Source: Stieleria tagensis (GTDB lineage: Bacteria > Planctomycetota > Planctomycetia > Pirellulales > Pirellulaceae). Taken from it: DNA of 42,489 bases. This document shows positions 8,832 to 18,294 of the stretch, one piece after another (position 1 is the first letter of the stretch; each line of letters opens with the position of its first letter). The position numbers and the translations under genes were made by a program. The notes under the pieces are model-generated. The model ran no database searches. It saw nothing but the letters and a program-made list of their open reading frames with translations, and was not told the origin of the DNA. The stretch lies in assembly GCF_024129865.1 (NCBI RefSeq), contig NZ_JAMYFE010000023.1, positions 1-42,489 on the forward strand. Direction: 5' to 3'.

Positions 8832-9617
8832 ATGAACGCAGACGGTTCTGATTTGAAATCCGCAGCTGATTTGAAACCCGCGACGGCAACCACCGCCGCG
8901 CCGCAAAAGACGCTGCCGCGTCACGTTGCCATTATCATGGATGGCAACGGGCGTTGGGCGCAAGCCCGCGGCCTGGAGCGAATCGAAGGCCATCGTCGCG
9001 GTGTCGATACCGTTCGCATGATCAGCGAGACCTGTACCGAGCTAGGGATCGCCGCGGTGACGCTGTATTGCCTGTCCAGTGAGAACTGGAAACGGCCGCA
9101 GGCGGAGCTGGAGTTTCTGATGCACCTGCTGCAACAGTACCTGGTCGATGAACGCCAGATGATCATGGACAACGGTTTGCGTTTAAAGGTCATTGGACGG
9201 CGTGACCGCTTGCCAGCCGGTGTGCTGGCGGAAATGGACAAGACGCTGGAGATGTCGGCGGGCAACAACGGTACCGAACTGGTGCTGGCGATCGATTACG
9301 GCGGCCGCGACGAGATCACGTCGGCGGTGCGTTTGCTGTGCCAAGACGTCCGCGACGGAAAGATCAACGAATCCGAAATCGACGAAGAAATGATCTCCAG
9401 CAGGCTCTACACCGCTGGGTTACCGGATGTCGATTTAATGATTCGCACCGGCGGCGAGTTGCGCGTCAGCAATTTCTTGTTGTGGCAGCTCAGTTATGCC
9501 GAGTTTTGGATGACCGAGACCTGTTGGCCCGAATTTAGCCGCCGCGAGTTTGAATCGGCGCTCGAGAGTTTTGTTTCACGCGATCGCCGCTTTGGTGGTC
9601 TTTCAGTCGGCCAGTAG
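8832..9617 (+). CDS. uppS: Isoprenyl (undecaprenyl) diphosphate synthase
   Basis: 261 aa. A cis-prenyltransferase that lengthens farnesyl diphosphate to the C55 carrier used for cell-envelope sugars. It shows the family block HVAIIMDGNGRWAQARG with the catalytic Asp (about residues 35-51), EGHRRGVDTV, the NWKRP motif and the C-terminal RTGGELRVSNFLLWQLSYAE. Residues 1-32 are an Ala/Thr-rich extension before the domain. GGAG at 8816-8819 lies 12 bp before the ATG, somewhat far. Spacing to purA (7 bp) and to cdsA (19 bp) supports one operon, and uppS-cdsA is a common pair in bacteria. Confidence 0.96.
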   Translation: MNADGSDLKSAADLKPATATTAAPQKTLPRHVAIIMDGNGRWAQARGLERIEGHRRGVDTVRMISETCTELGIAAVTLYCLSSENWKRPQAELEFLMHLLQQYLVDERQMIMDNGLRLKVIGRRDRLPAGVLAEMDKTLEMSAGNNGTELVLAIDYGGRDEITSAVRLLCQDVRDGKINESEIDEEMISSRLYTAGLPDVDLMIRTGGELRVSNFLLWQLSYAEFWMTETCWPEFSRREFESALESFVSRDRRFGGLSVGQ

Positions 9618-9636
9618 GGAAGGAAAAAGGCGGCCC

Positions 9637-10593
9637 ATGCTACGAGACCGGTTGCGGACGAGTGCGGTATTGATCGCGCTGGTGTTGGGGTTGCTGTTCT
9701 TGGACCGGACCGTTTCTCCGCCGGGGGCCGAAGGCATTTGGTTGCTGCCGCTGTTGCTGTTTTTCACCATCGGAACGTCCTGGGAAATGGCGACGATGCT
9801 GAGAACCGCAGGACACTCGATTCAGCGCGGCAATGCGGTCACTGGTGCAGCGATCATTGCGGTGTCGGCGGCGGTTCCGTTCTTGTGGGCCATCAGCGAA
9901 TCGGGCTATCCGGGTGATTGCCCGATTGGCCGATTGGGCTGGATCGTCTTGGCAGCCGTTTTGGCGATCTTTGTGATCTTGTTGTCCGAGATGCGCGACT
10001 ACGGCCGCGAACCCTCCGTGGCCTTGGGGCGGGCTATCGACCGAACCTGTTCCTCGGTGTTTGTCTCGATGTATGTGGGGATACCGATGGCGATGCTGAC
10101 CGCGCTGCGATCGATGCATTGCGACTCGACGGCGGGCCGGTTCGGTTTAGCGGCGCTGGTCACGATGATCATGGTCACCAAAGTGGCCGATGCAGGGGCC
10201 TACTTTTCTGGTCGGGCTTTCGGGCGTCATAAATTGATTCCGCGTCTGTCACCGGGGAAAACGATCGAAGGGGCCTTTGGCGGCATCCTGGCGTCGACCC
10301 TGGTCGCCTACCTGTGCCTAAGTTACCTGTTCCCCACGATCCAAACGCCCCTTAAAACCGGACTTTCCGGACTGTTGGCACAGCCATGGTTGGGGGCGCT
10401 GGTGTTGGGGCCAACGCTGGCGATCACCGGAATGATGGGAGATTTGGCTGAATCGCTGTTCAAACGCGATTCGGGAGTCAAGGACAGTGGTCACCTGCTG
10501 CCCGGTTTGGGGGGGGTGTGGGACGTCACTGACTCCTTGATTGCAGCGAGTGTGCCAGCATTTTTCTGCTTCGCGGCAGGCGTTGGTGGGTAA
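9637..10593 (+). CDS. cdsA: Phosphatidate cytidylyltransferase
   Basis: 318 aa from ATG 9637, preceded by a purine-rich site (GGGAAGGAAAAAGG, 9617-9630). An integral membrane enzyme that makes CDP-diacylglycerol from phosphatidate and CTP, the branch point of phospholipid synthesis. Seven or eight hydrophobic segments are visible. The C-terminal signature reads ESLFKRDSGVKDSGHLLPGL followed by GGVWDVTDSL; the usual form has His-Gly-Gly after PG, here Leu-Gly-Gly. Upstream in-frame codons back to 9550 overlap uppS and are not family-like. Confidence 0.95.
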   Translation: MLRDRLRTSAVLIALVLGLLFLDRTVSPPGAEGIWLLPLLLFFTIGTSWEMATMLRTAGHSIQRGNAVTGAAIIAVSAAVPFLWAISESGYPGDCPIGRLGWIVLAAVLAIFVILLSEMRDYGREPSVALGRAIDRTCSSVFVSMYVGIPMAMLTALRSMHCDSTAGRFGLAALVTMIMVTKVADAGAYFSGRAFGRHKLIPRLSPGKTIEGAFGGILASTLVAYLCLSYLFPTIQTPLKTGLSGLLAQPWLGALVLGPTLAITGMMGDLAESLFKRDSGVKDSGHLLPGLGGVWDVTDSLIAASVPAFFCFAAGVGG

Positions 10594-10743
10594 TAATGCG
10601 GTGGCTTCTAGCGGTGAAGTCGATACGATTGTCAAATTGAATTCTGATCCTGGGCTGCCGGTCGACCGGCACAGGCTGATTTCAACCTCCGTTGATCTCG
10701 ATGGATCAAACCAACCACATGGCCGAGGGGTCGGCCCAACTGA
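10594..10743. other. 150-bp gap between cdsA and phoH with a 14-bp palindrome
   Basis: GCCGGTCGACCGGC (10657-10670) is a perfect palindrome in an otherwise plain spacer. It could be an operator or simple chance in GC-rich DNA. In many bacteria dxr or rseP follows cdsA; here nothing does. Confidence 0.45.
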
Positions 10744-11817
10744 ATGACTGAAGCCACATTAATGGTCAGTGAGCCTGACGAGTTGTTGCAACTGTTCGGG
10801 CCGCGGGATCAACATCTTCGAAAGTTGCGGCAGTTATTTGACGTCACAATCACACATCGCAATGGGCGTGTGCGAATTGCTGGTGAGGGTGACAATGTGT
10901 CTGGCGCCCTGCGAACGCTGGAAAAGCTTCGCCATCAGATTCAAAAGCACGGCGGCATCAGTGGCGACGACGTCGCGACGTTGGCGACCGAAGAGGGGGC
11001 GACGGTCAAAACAAAGGAAGGCTCGGCGGCGACCGGAAAACCCAAGGTCAGCAATAGCGACGACATTGCGATCCAACATGTCGGTCGTCGAATTCGGCCC
11101 CGGACCGAAGGCCAAGCGAAATATGTCGATGCGATCCGTCAATATGACCTGACCTTTGCCACCGGTCCGGCTGGCTGCGGAAAAACCTATTTGGCCGTCG
11201 CCACGGCGGTTGAAGCGCTCAAGGCCGGTCAGATTCGCAAGATCGTGTTGGTGCGACCGGCCGTCGAAGCCGGTGAGAGTCTGGGTTTTTTGCCGGGCGA
11301 CCTGCGCGCCAAATTGAACCCCTATCTGCGACCGCTGTTGGATGCGCTCGGCGAGATGGTTGACTATGACCGGGCTCGCGAATTGATGGAGCAAGAAGTG
11401 ATCGAAGTGATCCCGCTGGCCTATATGCGGGGGCGGACGTTGAACGACGCTTTCATCATCCTGGACGAAGCCCAGAACACGACCATTGCTCAGATGAAAA
11501 TGTTTTTGACGCGGATGGGCGAAGGCAGCAAGATGGTTGTCAGTGGTGATGCGACACAATTGGACCTGCCGCGCGGCGTGACCAGTGGTTTGCGAGATGC
11601 GATTCGTCGTTTAAGCCGGATCAAGGCGATCGGAGTGATCCGATTGACCGGCGAAGACATTGTGCGGCATCGATTGGTCCAGCGGATCGTGGAAGCGTAT
11701 GAAGAAACCGAAGAACCCACCACGACCTCGAACACCAGACCGCGACGCGCCAGCGTGCGCATGATCGGCGGCGAGATGACTCCACGTAATAGTGCCGAGG
11801 GAACCATGGATCGCTAG
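10744..11817 (+). CDS. PhoH-family ATPase
   Basis: 357 aa. Residues 10-75 look like a KH-type RNA-binding domain (LLQLFGPRDQHLRKLR, VRIAGEGDNV). A variable linker (about 80-110) precedes the PhoH domain: Walker A TGPAGCGKTYLAVA (about 141), VRPAVEAGESLGFLPGDL, Walker B FIILDEAQN and MVVSGDATQLDLP. This is the PhoH/YbeZ form with N-terminal KH, which in many bacteria is encoded next to ybeY and thought to act with it in ribosomal RNA processing; ybeY lies two genes downstream here. The ATP-dependent activity is known for the family, the exact substrate is not. Confidence 0.93.
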   Translation: MTEATLMVSEPDELLQLFGPRDQHLRKLRQLFDVTITHRNGRVRIAGEGDNVSGALRTLEKLRHQIQKHGGISGDDVATLATEEGATVKTKEGSAATGKPKVSNSDDIAIQHVGRRIRPRTEGQAKYVDAIRQYDLTFATGPAGCGKTYLAVATAVEALKAGQIRKIVLVRPAVEAGESLGFLPGDLRAKLNPYLRPLLDALGEMVDYDRARELMEQEVIEVIPLAYMRGRTLNDAFIILDEAQNTTIAQMKMFLTRMGEGSKMVVSGDATQLDLPRGVTSGLRDAIRRLSRIKAIGVIRLTGEDIVRHRLVQRIVEAYEETEEPTTTSNTRPRRASVRMIGGEMTPRNSAEGTMDR

Positions 11818-11854
11818 CGCCCCGTCCGAATCGGGGTGCTGCGTTTCCGCAGTG

Positions 11855-14245
11855 ATGAACGGCCAAAACAAAACGCGTACGCGTCAAGAGCGCATTGAAT
11901 CGCTTGGGATCCCCAAGCCGAAGTTTGTTCAATGGTGGATTGACAGCGACAAAGCGGATTGGGCGGTGCGGATCGCCATTGGCGTGTTTGCCGCCGTGGC
12001 ATTGCTGGTGGTCTGTCGCGCCTGGGAGCCGCGGTTTGCCTTTCGCAGCGGCACCATACCGATGCGGTCTGTGATCGCACGCGTCGATTTTGAAGTCGAA
12101 GACGAGATCGATTCCGAGGCGCAGCGGCTAAAGAAAGTCCGCGAGTTGCCCGTTTTCTATCACAACCGGTTGGCATCACTGCAGCAACTGCGCGCCAGAT
12201 TGAAAAACCGCCTGCTTGTGATCCTGCATGCCGCATCGCTACAGGAGATGGGCACCGAACAGAGCAGCGCGTTCGCCGAGTTTGCCGATTCGGTTCCGGT
12301 CACGCCCGAATCAGCCGGTGACGGTGAACCGTCGGCATCAGACAAGTTCAACGCGATCAAAGCCGTCTTGGGGGGCGACAAAGAACTGGAAAAGCTGGAC
12401 ACGGCGTTCCGGACCCTGACAACCGACGAATTTAAAAATGGTTTGCTGCAGTCGCTCAAGCATGCCCCCGAACAGGGCAGCCAGCGCGAGATTCGCGTCT
12501 ACACGACGGATCCCTCGGACGCCGTGCATGTCAAAGTCGATGACGTGCAGATTGCGCTCATGCAACCAAAGATCGACAAGATGTTGGCCGAGGAATTCCG
12601 GCGTCTGTTCGGCGGTGAAGTCGACGTGGATCAGGCACGCTTGGTCGCCAAGATGATCAGTAAGTGGATCGATGCTCATTTGCCCGAGTACGTGACGCTG
12701 ACCTATGACGACGAAGCCAGTGAGAAGGCGCGAGCCGAGATTGCCGCCAGTGTGCCGCCGGTGATGAAGAAGTTTCATGCGGGAAAAAGCGAGCTGGCCG
12801 ATGCCGGTGAACCGCTTGAACCGGATGAACTGCGTCTGCTGAGGCAGGAACACGTGCAGTGGACCAAATACCGCGGGACCACCGATCGCATCGCCCGCAC
12901 GTTGGCCTATGCCGGCATGATTGCGGCGCTGTACTTGTTGTGCGGTTCGTACATCGTGTTCGTCGATGACCGTTCGTTGGTGCTGGACCGGGTCAAACTA
13001 TCCAAGCTGTTGTTGCTGTTCGTCTGCACGATCGGGATCAGTTTTTGGGTCGCCAGCGACCAGTATCGCAGTGAGCTGGCGCCGTTGGTGGTCGCATCGA
13101 TCATTACCGCGATCGTCTATGGGCGTGATCTGGCGCTGCTGTTGATGTCCGCGGCATGTATTAGCGTGACGCTGTTTTTGAACGAAGACCTGCGACACCT
13201 GGTGATGCTGACCGCGGCGACGACCAGTGCCACGCTGTTGTCCGGTCGAATTCGTTCGCACAGCCACCTGTTGTTTGTCGGTGCTGTTTCTGCTGCGGTC
13301 ACGATATTGACGGTGGTCGGCGTGGGGATCGTTGCCGGTGAAACCATGACCGTTTCGGTGGGGGTGGGCTCGGATTTGCAAGCGGCTCCACCGACGGCGA
13401 CTCCGTTTTTGGACGTCTTGAAAGTCCTGATTCAGGAAGGGCTGCGCGCGGGAGCCTTTATCGTCGTCAGTGCTGCCGCATTGACGCCCGTGTTGCCACT
13501 GATTGAGAAAGTGTTCGGGGTTCAGACGGATCTAAGTCTGTTGAGTCTGAGTGATGCCAGCCATCCGTTGCTGCGACGTTTGGCACAGCGGGCACCGGGG
13601 ACTTACAACCACAGTATCAATGTGGCATCGATCGCCGAAGCCGCCGCGGATTCGATCGGCGCGAATGGTTTATTGGTTCGGGTGGGCGCCTATTTCCATG
13701 ACATCGGCAAGATGTTCAAGCCGGAATACTTCATCGAAAACCAAAGCGGTGTCAATCAACATGATTCGCTGCAGCCGGCGATGAGCACGTTGGTGATCAT
13801 TGCACACGTCAAGGACGGTGCGGATTTGGCTCGCAATCACCATTTGCCGCAGCCGATCATCGATTTGATCATGCAGCACCACGGCACCACGCTGGTCGAG
13901 TACTTCTTTAACGAAGCGGCCAAACGCAGCGAAGACAATCCGAACGAAAAACAAGTCAGTGACAAAGACTTTCGCTATCCCGGACCGAAACCGCAAACAC
14001 TAGAAGCGGCCGTGATGATGCTGGCCGACACCGTGGAAAGCGCCAGCCGTACGCTGGTCGATCCCACACCGGCTAGAATTCAGAACCTGGTCGATCGAAT
14101 CGCACAGAAGAAAATGGCCGATGGTCAATTCGACGAATGCGGGCTGACGTTCCGCCAATTGAACCTGGTGCGTAAGAGTCTGGTCAAATCGTTGACAGCG
14201 ATCTATCACGCACGTGTCAAATATCCCAGCCAACAACCTGCATGA
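11855..14245 (+). CDS. PgpH-type 7TM HD-domain phosphohydrolase (c-di-AMP phosphodiesterase family)
   Basis: 796 aa from ATG 11855; the frame is open from 11792, inside phoH. One N-terminal transmembrane segment (about residues 35-55) is followed by a large extracytoplasmic 7TMR-HDED-like region (to about 365), a cluster of membrane segments (about 370-545) and a cytoplasmic HD domain. The HD domain has NHSINVASIAE, YFHDIGKMFKPEYF with the His-Asp pair, and MQHHGTTLVEYFF. Members (YqfF/PgpH) hydrolyse cyclic di-AMP. The order phoH, pgpH, ybeY is widely conserved. Its stop overlaps the ybeY start by 4 bp (ATGA), so translation is probably coupled. Confidence 0.93.
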   Translation: MNGQNKTRTRQERIESLGIPKPKFVQWWIDSDKADWAVRIAIGVFAAVALLVVCRAWEPRFAFRSGTIPMRSVIARVDFEVEDEIDSEAQRLKKVRELPVFYHNRLASLQQLRARLKNRLLVILHAASLQEMGTEQSSAFAEFADSVPVTPESAGDGEPSASDKFNAIKAVLGGDKELEKLDTAFRTLTTDEFKNGLLQSLKHAPEQGSQREIRVYTTDPSDAVHVKVDDVQIALMQPKIDKMLAEEFRRLFGGEVDVDQARLVAKMISKWIDAHLPEYVTLTYDDEASEKARAEIAASVPPVMKKFHAGKSELADAGEPLEPDELRLLRQEHVQWTKYRGTTDRIARTLAYAGMIAALYLLCGSYIVFVDDRSLVLDRVKLSKLLLLFVCTIGISFWVASDQYRSELAPLVVASIITAIVYGRDLALLLMSAACISVTLFLNEDLRHLVMLTAATTSATLLSGRIRSHSHLLFVGAVSAAVTILTVVGVGIVAGETMTVSVGVGSDLQAAPPTATPFLDVLKVLIQEGLRAGAFIVVSAAALTPVLPLIEKVFGVQTDLSLLSLSDASHPLLRRLAQRAPGTYNHSINVASIAEAAADSIGANGLLVRVGAYFHDIGKMFKPEYFIENQSGVNQHDSLQPAMSTLVIIAHVKDGADLARNHHLPQPIIDLIMQHHGTTLVEYFFNEAAKRSEDNPNEKQVSDKDFRYPGPKPQTLEAAVMMLADTVESASRTLVDPTPARIQNLVDRIAQKKMADGQFDECGLTFRQLNLVRKSLVKSLTAIYHARVKYPSQQPA

Positions 14246-14790
14246 TTGATCCCGGAGCGCCGCAGCAAATGCGGCCAGCAAGCGATCCTGACTCGTCTCC
14301 GCTAACGGTTGAAATCCTCTGGGACTCGCCCGTCCAGGATTGGCGCCAACGCCTTGATCTGACAGATCAGCGAATCGTTCAAGCCGTTGTGCTGGCGGCC
14401 GCCGAGCGCGGGTTCGATAGCGGCGAGATCGGTGTTCGCGTGACGGACGATCGGTCGATCCATGAAATCAATCGGCGGCATCTCTCGCACGATTACCCCA
14501 CCGACGTGATCAGTTTCATGTATCGCGCCGACGGCGGACAGCTTGAAGGCGAATTGGTGGTCAGCATCGACACCGCGGCCGAAAACGCCGATCAAGCCGA
14601 TTGGTCGGTCGCCGAGGAACTGTTGCTGTATGTGATCCACGGTGTGTTGCACATCGGTGGGATGGACGATCATGCCCCCGACGACCGCGAAGCGATGCGT
14701 CGCAGCGAGCGCGCGGTGCTCCAGCGGATGGGAGTTCGGACCACGGCAGACGACGCGTCGGCCTCTTCGGAGGGTTCCAGTGTTGGTTAG
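14242..14790 (+). CDS. ybeY: Endoribonuclease YbeY (rRNA maturation)
   Basis: 182 aa. A small metal-dependent RNase acting in 16S rRNA 3'-end maturation and ribosome quality control. Family marks: HEINRRHLSHDYPTDVISF and the zinc-site segment VIHGVLHIGGMDDH. The usual form is HGxLHxxGYDH with ligands at relative positions 1, 5 and 11; here His133 and His137 are in place but position 143 is Asp and the His is one residue later (144). An N-terminal extension of about 20 residues and a Ser-rich tail are not typical. The start overlaps the previous stop; the end overlaps the next start by 11 bp. Confidence 0.92.
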   Translation: MIDPGAPQQMRPASDPDSSPLTVEILWDSPVQDWRQRLDLTDQRIVQAVVLAAAERGFDSGEIGVRVTDDRSIHEINRRHLSHDYPTDVISFMYRADGGQLEGELVVSIDTAAENADQADWSVAEELLLYVIHGVLHIGGMDDHAPDDREAMRRSERAVLQRMGVRTTADDASASSEGSSVG

Positions 14791-16090
14791 TTTTTGGCCC
14801 TGTTTGTTGATCTCGATGGCCGGTTTTTTGCTCAGCAGCATCGGCGGATTGGGCGCCGAACTGCTGGACTCGTTTGCCGGCCGATCGCTGGAAGCGTTTT
14901 GTCGATTCAAAAAGCGACGCGAGCGGTTCACATCGGTCTTGGAACACCAGGACGCGGCAATTCGCGGTAGCGAGTACCTGCGGATGATCGGGACCGTGCT
15001 GTTTCTGATTGCCGGCACCGCGGCGCTGATCATCCACAAGCAGGACGTCGAAGCGGTGGCGATGAGCTGGACGCTGGGTTCATTGGCGGTGTGGTGTGTG
15101 GTGGCGATGTTTTCGATGATGGCGGTGCATTCCTGGTTGCCCGAAGCCGTCACGCGGTTCGCGTCGGCGCCGCTGCTGTATCACACCTGGCCGTTCTGGC
15201 GATCGCTGTCGTCGGTGATGAATCCGTTCTCGCTGCCCGGAGAGATCATCGAAGCGATCACGCGACGATTGTCGGGGCAAGAGGAGAACGAGGACGAGCC
15301 GGAGGAATTGTTGGAAGATGAAATCCGCACGATCATCGCGGCGGGGACCAACCGAGGCATCTTTGGTCCCGGCGTTCGGGAAATGATCCAAAACGTGATG
15401 GACCTGGGGGACGACACCGTCGGCCATATCATGACCGTTCGCGGCGACATCGATGCGGTTGAAGTCGGTGACAGTTGGCCGGTGGTGATGCAGCAGGTCA
15501 TTGATTCGGGTCGCACGCGGTTGCCGGTCTATGATGGCACCTTGGATCAGGTGGTGGGCGTGTTGTACGTCAAGGATTTGTTGCCTGAACTAAGTGACGG
15601 CAAAACGCCAGCGCGGCCGCTGAGTGATTTGATGCGTCACGCCTGGACCGTTCCGGTCGATCGCAGTGTGGATGCTCTGTTGCGAGAGTTCTTGCACAGT
15701 CGCAGTCACATGGCGATTGTGCTGGATGAATTCCAGCAGACCGCCGGCGTGGTGACGATCGAGGATGCGTTGGAAGAGATCGTCGGTGAAATTGTTGACG
15801 AATCCGACGAGGACGAAGAAACGCGGTTCGACGTGATTGACGAAACCACGGTGATCGTCAGCGGTCGGGTGATGGTCGATGATTTGAACGATCGATTGCA
15901 CTGGACGCTGCCGGAAAGCGACGATTACGAAACCATCGCCGGATTGGTGCTCAACAGCCTGGGGAAAATCCCCGAATCGGGGGCCACGTTCGAAATCGGC
16001 GACGCCGCCTTTGAAGTGTTGCAGGCGACCAGCCAAAAAATCGAAATGATGGAAGTTCGCTATCAACCCGGTGGCCGGATTGCGGTCTAA
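14780..16090 (+). CDS. CNNM/CorC-type membrane protein with CBS pair
   Basis: 436 aa from GTG 14780, chosen because GGAGGG at 14769-14774 precedes it closely; it overlaps the ybeY stop. Frames further upstream run inside ybeY. Hydrophobic segments at the start and at about 75-120 form a DUF21-like membrane part. Two CBS domains follow (GHIMTVRGDIDAVEV, RTRLPVYDGTLDQVVGVLYV, then MAIVLDEFQQTAGVVTIED) and a C-terminal CorC_HlyC domain (YETIAGLVLNSLGKIPESG). Relatives are linked to Mg/Co efflux or tolerance; ybeY-corC neighbours are common in bacteria. The true substrate here is unproven. Confidence 0.9.
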   Translation: MLVSFWPCLLISMAGFLLSSIGGLGAELLDSFAGRSLEAFCRFKKRRERFTSVLEHQDAAIRGSEYLRMIGTVLFLIAGTAALIIHKQDVEAVAMSWTLGSLAVWCVVAMFSMMAVHSWLPEAVTRFASAPLLYHTWPFWRSLSSVMNPFSLPGEIIEAITRRLSGQEENEDEPEELLEDEIRTIIAAGTNRGIFGPGVREMIQNVMDLGDDTVGHIMTVRGDIDAVEVGDSWPVVMQQVIDSGRTRLPVYDGTLDQVVGVLYVKDLLPELSDGKTPARPLSDLMRHAWTVPVDRSVDALLREFLHSRSHMAIVLDEFQQTAGVVTIEDALEEIVGEIVDESDEDEETRFDVIDETTVIVSGRVMVDDLNDRLHWTLPESDDYETIAGLVLNSLGKIPESGATFEIGDAAFEVLQATSQKIEMMEVRYQPGGRIAV

Positions 16091-16354
16091 CCGCATGAAA
16101 GCCCCCGATTTGCAAGTCCAGCTCGCTGTTGGGATGGCGTTTCTTGTGCAAAATGCCCGATTCACCACGCCGGGTCATTACGTTTTGCCGACCGAATTAT
16201 AGAATTTGACGAATGTTTCTCAATTGGAACACTCGATACAACCCCTACAGTCCGTTCGCATCAAGTATTGGCGCTTGATGCCGATCGTCCCAGCAGGTCT
16301 TGCTGTGACGGGGACACTCAGGCGGACCCGCCAGACGAAACGAAAACTCTGTTC
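16091..16354. other. 264-bp leader region before korA with a perfect hairpin
   Basis: GCATCAAG (16258-16265) and CTTGATGC (16274-16281) form a perfect 8-bp stem with an 8-base loop, 73 bp before the korA start. No T-run follows, so it is more likely an operator or leader structure than a terminator. No gene is supported. Confidence 0.5.
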
Positions 16355-18214
16355 ATGACGACCAAAAAAGAAGTCAAATCGGTATCCGGAATCACCGTGC
16401 GTTTGGCAGGCGACTCCGGCGATGGAATGCAATTGCTGGGTACCCAGCTGACCAATACCAGTGCCTTGGCGGGAAACGATGTCGCAACGTTCCCCGATTT
16501 TCCGGCGGAAATCCGTGCCCCCCGAGGCACGCGAGCCGGTGTCAGCGGTTTCCAGGTCCAATTCGCCCAAACTGAAATTTTCACGCCCGGCGACACCCTC
16601 GATGCGCTGGTGGTGATGAACCCTGCGGCGATGGTGACCAACATCCAGGATCTGCGCAAAGGCGGAATCCTGATCGCCAACGAAGACGGCTTTACCGAGA
16701 AAGATTTCAAATTGGCCAAAGTCGACGCCAATCCGCTCGACGCAACCGTGATCAATGACAGTTATCGGCTGATCAAAGTCCCGATGACTCAGTTGACCCG
16801 GACGGCGGTTTCCGAGCACGGTTTAAGCCCCAAAATTGCCGACCGCTGCAAGAACTTCTTTGCGATGGGATTGGTGTATTGGTTGTTCGGGCGATCGCTG
16901 GATCCGACACTGCGGTTCATCGAGAACAAATTCGGACGCAAACCCGATGTTGCGTCGGCCAACGTGACCGCACTGCGAGCCGGTTGGGCGTATGGCGAAA
17001 CCACCGAAGCGTTTGGCGAAAGTTATCAAGTCGATGCGGCCGACCTGAAACCCGGAACCTATCGCAACATCATGGGCAACCAAGCCCTGGCATTGGGATT
17101 GGTCGCGGCGAGCCGGTTGAGCAACAAGGATATGTTCTATGGAACCTATCCCATCACGCCGGCCAGTGACATCTTGCACGAACTGACCAAACACAAAAAT
17201 TTTGGTGTGCGCACCTTTCAAGCCGAAGACGAAATCTCCGCGATGTGCGCCACCATCGGAGCGGCGTTCGGCGGCACGATGGCCGTGACCGCAAGCAGTG
17301 GTCCCGGGATCGCGCTCAAAGCCGAGGCGATGGGATTGGGGATGATGTTGGAACTGCCGATGATCGTCATCAACGTCCAACGCGGCGGTCCCAGCACGGG
17401 GTTGCCGACCAAAACCGAGCAAAGCGATTTGTTGCAAGCGATGTTTGGCCGTAACGGCGAATCACCGCTGCCGATCATCGCGCCACAATCCCCCGCGGAT
17501 TGTTTTGACATGGCCATCGAAGCCTGGCGGATCGCAACCGAATGCATGGTTCCAGTGATGATCTTGTCAGACGGCTACATTGCTAACGGCAGTGAGCCCT
17601 GGAAGATCCCGACCACGGATTCGCTCTCGCACATCAAGATCGAACATCCCGCCGGAATCGAAGCGGGGGAACCGTTCTTGCCCTACCTGCGTGATGAAAA
17701 CCTGGCTCGCCCATGGGCCATTCCAGGCACCGAAGGACTGATGCACCGACTGGGTGGATTGGAAAAGGAAAACGAAACCGGCAACGTCAGCTATGACCCG
17801 GCCAACCACCAATTCATGGTGGAAACCCGGGCGGCGAAGGTTGCCAACATCGCCGACCGCATCCCCGACCAGGAGGTGTTTGGGGAGAGCAGTGGTGATT
17901 TGCTGGTGTTATCGTGGGGCGGAACCTACGGTGCCTGTCACACCGCCGTGCAGCGGTGCCAACAAGCCGGACACCGTGTCAGCCATACACATTTGCGATA
18001 CATCAATCCGTTCCCCAAAAACCTGGGTGAACTGATGAAAGGTTTCGATCGCGTGTTGGTCCCCGAATTGAATATGGGCCAGTTGCGAATGCTGCTGCGG
18101 GCGAAGTACTTAGTCGACTGTATCGGCTTCAACAAAGTCCAAGGCAAACCGTTTGCCGTTAGCGAATTGATCGAACAGATCGAGGCGCAACTGGCGTCAC
18201 CGGTTGCCGCCTAA
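16355..18214 (+). CDS. korA: 2-oxoacid:ferredoxin oxidoreductase, fused gamma-alpha subunit
   Basis: 619 aa from ATG 16355 (upstream in-frame residues from 16268 are not family-like). Residues 1-190 are the gamma domain (VRLAGDSGDGMQLLG, FPDFPAEIRAPRGT), the rest the alpha/pyrimidine-binding part (GNQALALGLVAA, TYPITPASDILHEL, QAEDEISAMC, TASSGPGIALKAEAMGLGMM). This is the two-subunit 2-oxoglutarate type (KorA/OorA), which turns 2-oxoglutarate and CoA into succinyl-CoA and reduces ferredoxin. Pyruvate or a branched substrate cannot be excluded. korB follows after 80 bp. There is no ferredoxin domain in either subunit, so a separate ferredoxin must take the electrons. Confidence 0.93.
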   Translation: MTTKKEVKSVSGITVRLAGDSGDGMQLLGTQLTNTSALAGNDVATFPDFPAEIRAPRGTRAGVSGFQVQFAQTEIFTPGDTLDALVVMNPAAMVTNIQDLRKGGILIANEDGFTEKDFKLAKVDANPLDATVINDSYRLIKVPMTQLTRTAVSEHGLSPKIADRCKNFFAMGLVYWLFGRSLDPTLRFIENKFGRKPDVASANVTALRAGWAYGETTEAFGESYQVDAADLKPGTYRNIMGNQALALGLVAASRLSNKDMFYGTYPITPASDILHELTKHKNFGVRTFQAEDEISAMCATIGAAFGGTMAVTASSGPGIALKAEAMGLGMMLELPMIVINVQRGGPSTGLPTKTEQSDLLQAMFGRNGESPLPIIAPQSPADCFDMAIEAWRIATECMVPVMILSDGYIANGSEPWKIPTTDSLSHIKIEHPAGIEAGEPFLPYLRDENLARPWAIPGTEGLMHRLGGLEKENETGNVSYDPANHQFMVETRAAKVANIADRIPDQEVFGESSGDLLVLSWGGTYGACHTAVQRCQQAGHRVSHTHLRYINPFPKNLGELMKGFDRVLVPELNMGQLRMLLRAKYLVDCIGFNKVQGKPFAVSELIEQIEAQLASPVAA

Positions 18215-18294
18215 ACTCCGATTCGCACGCTCGCAGGCGATCCAATGCCTGCCAGCCCCACCCTTCAAATATTCGTTTTCAGTAATCGCCTGCT

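Noticed and set aside
14302-15153. Minus-strand frame of 283 codons over ybeY and the CBS protein
   Set aside because: It overlaps two well-supported genes and shows no domain.
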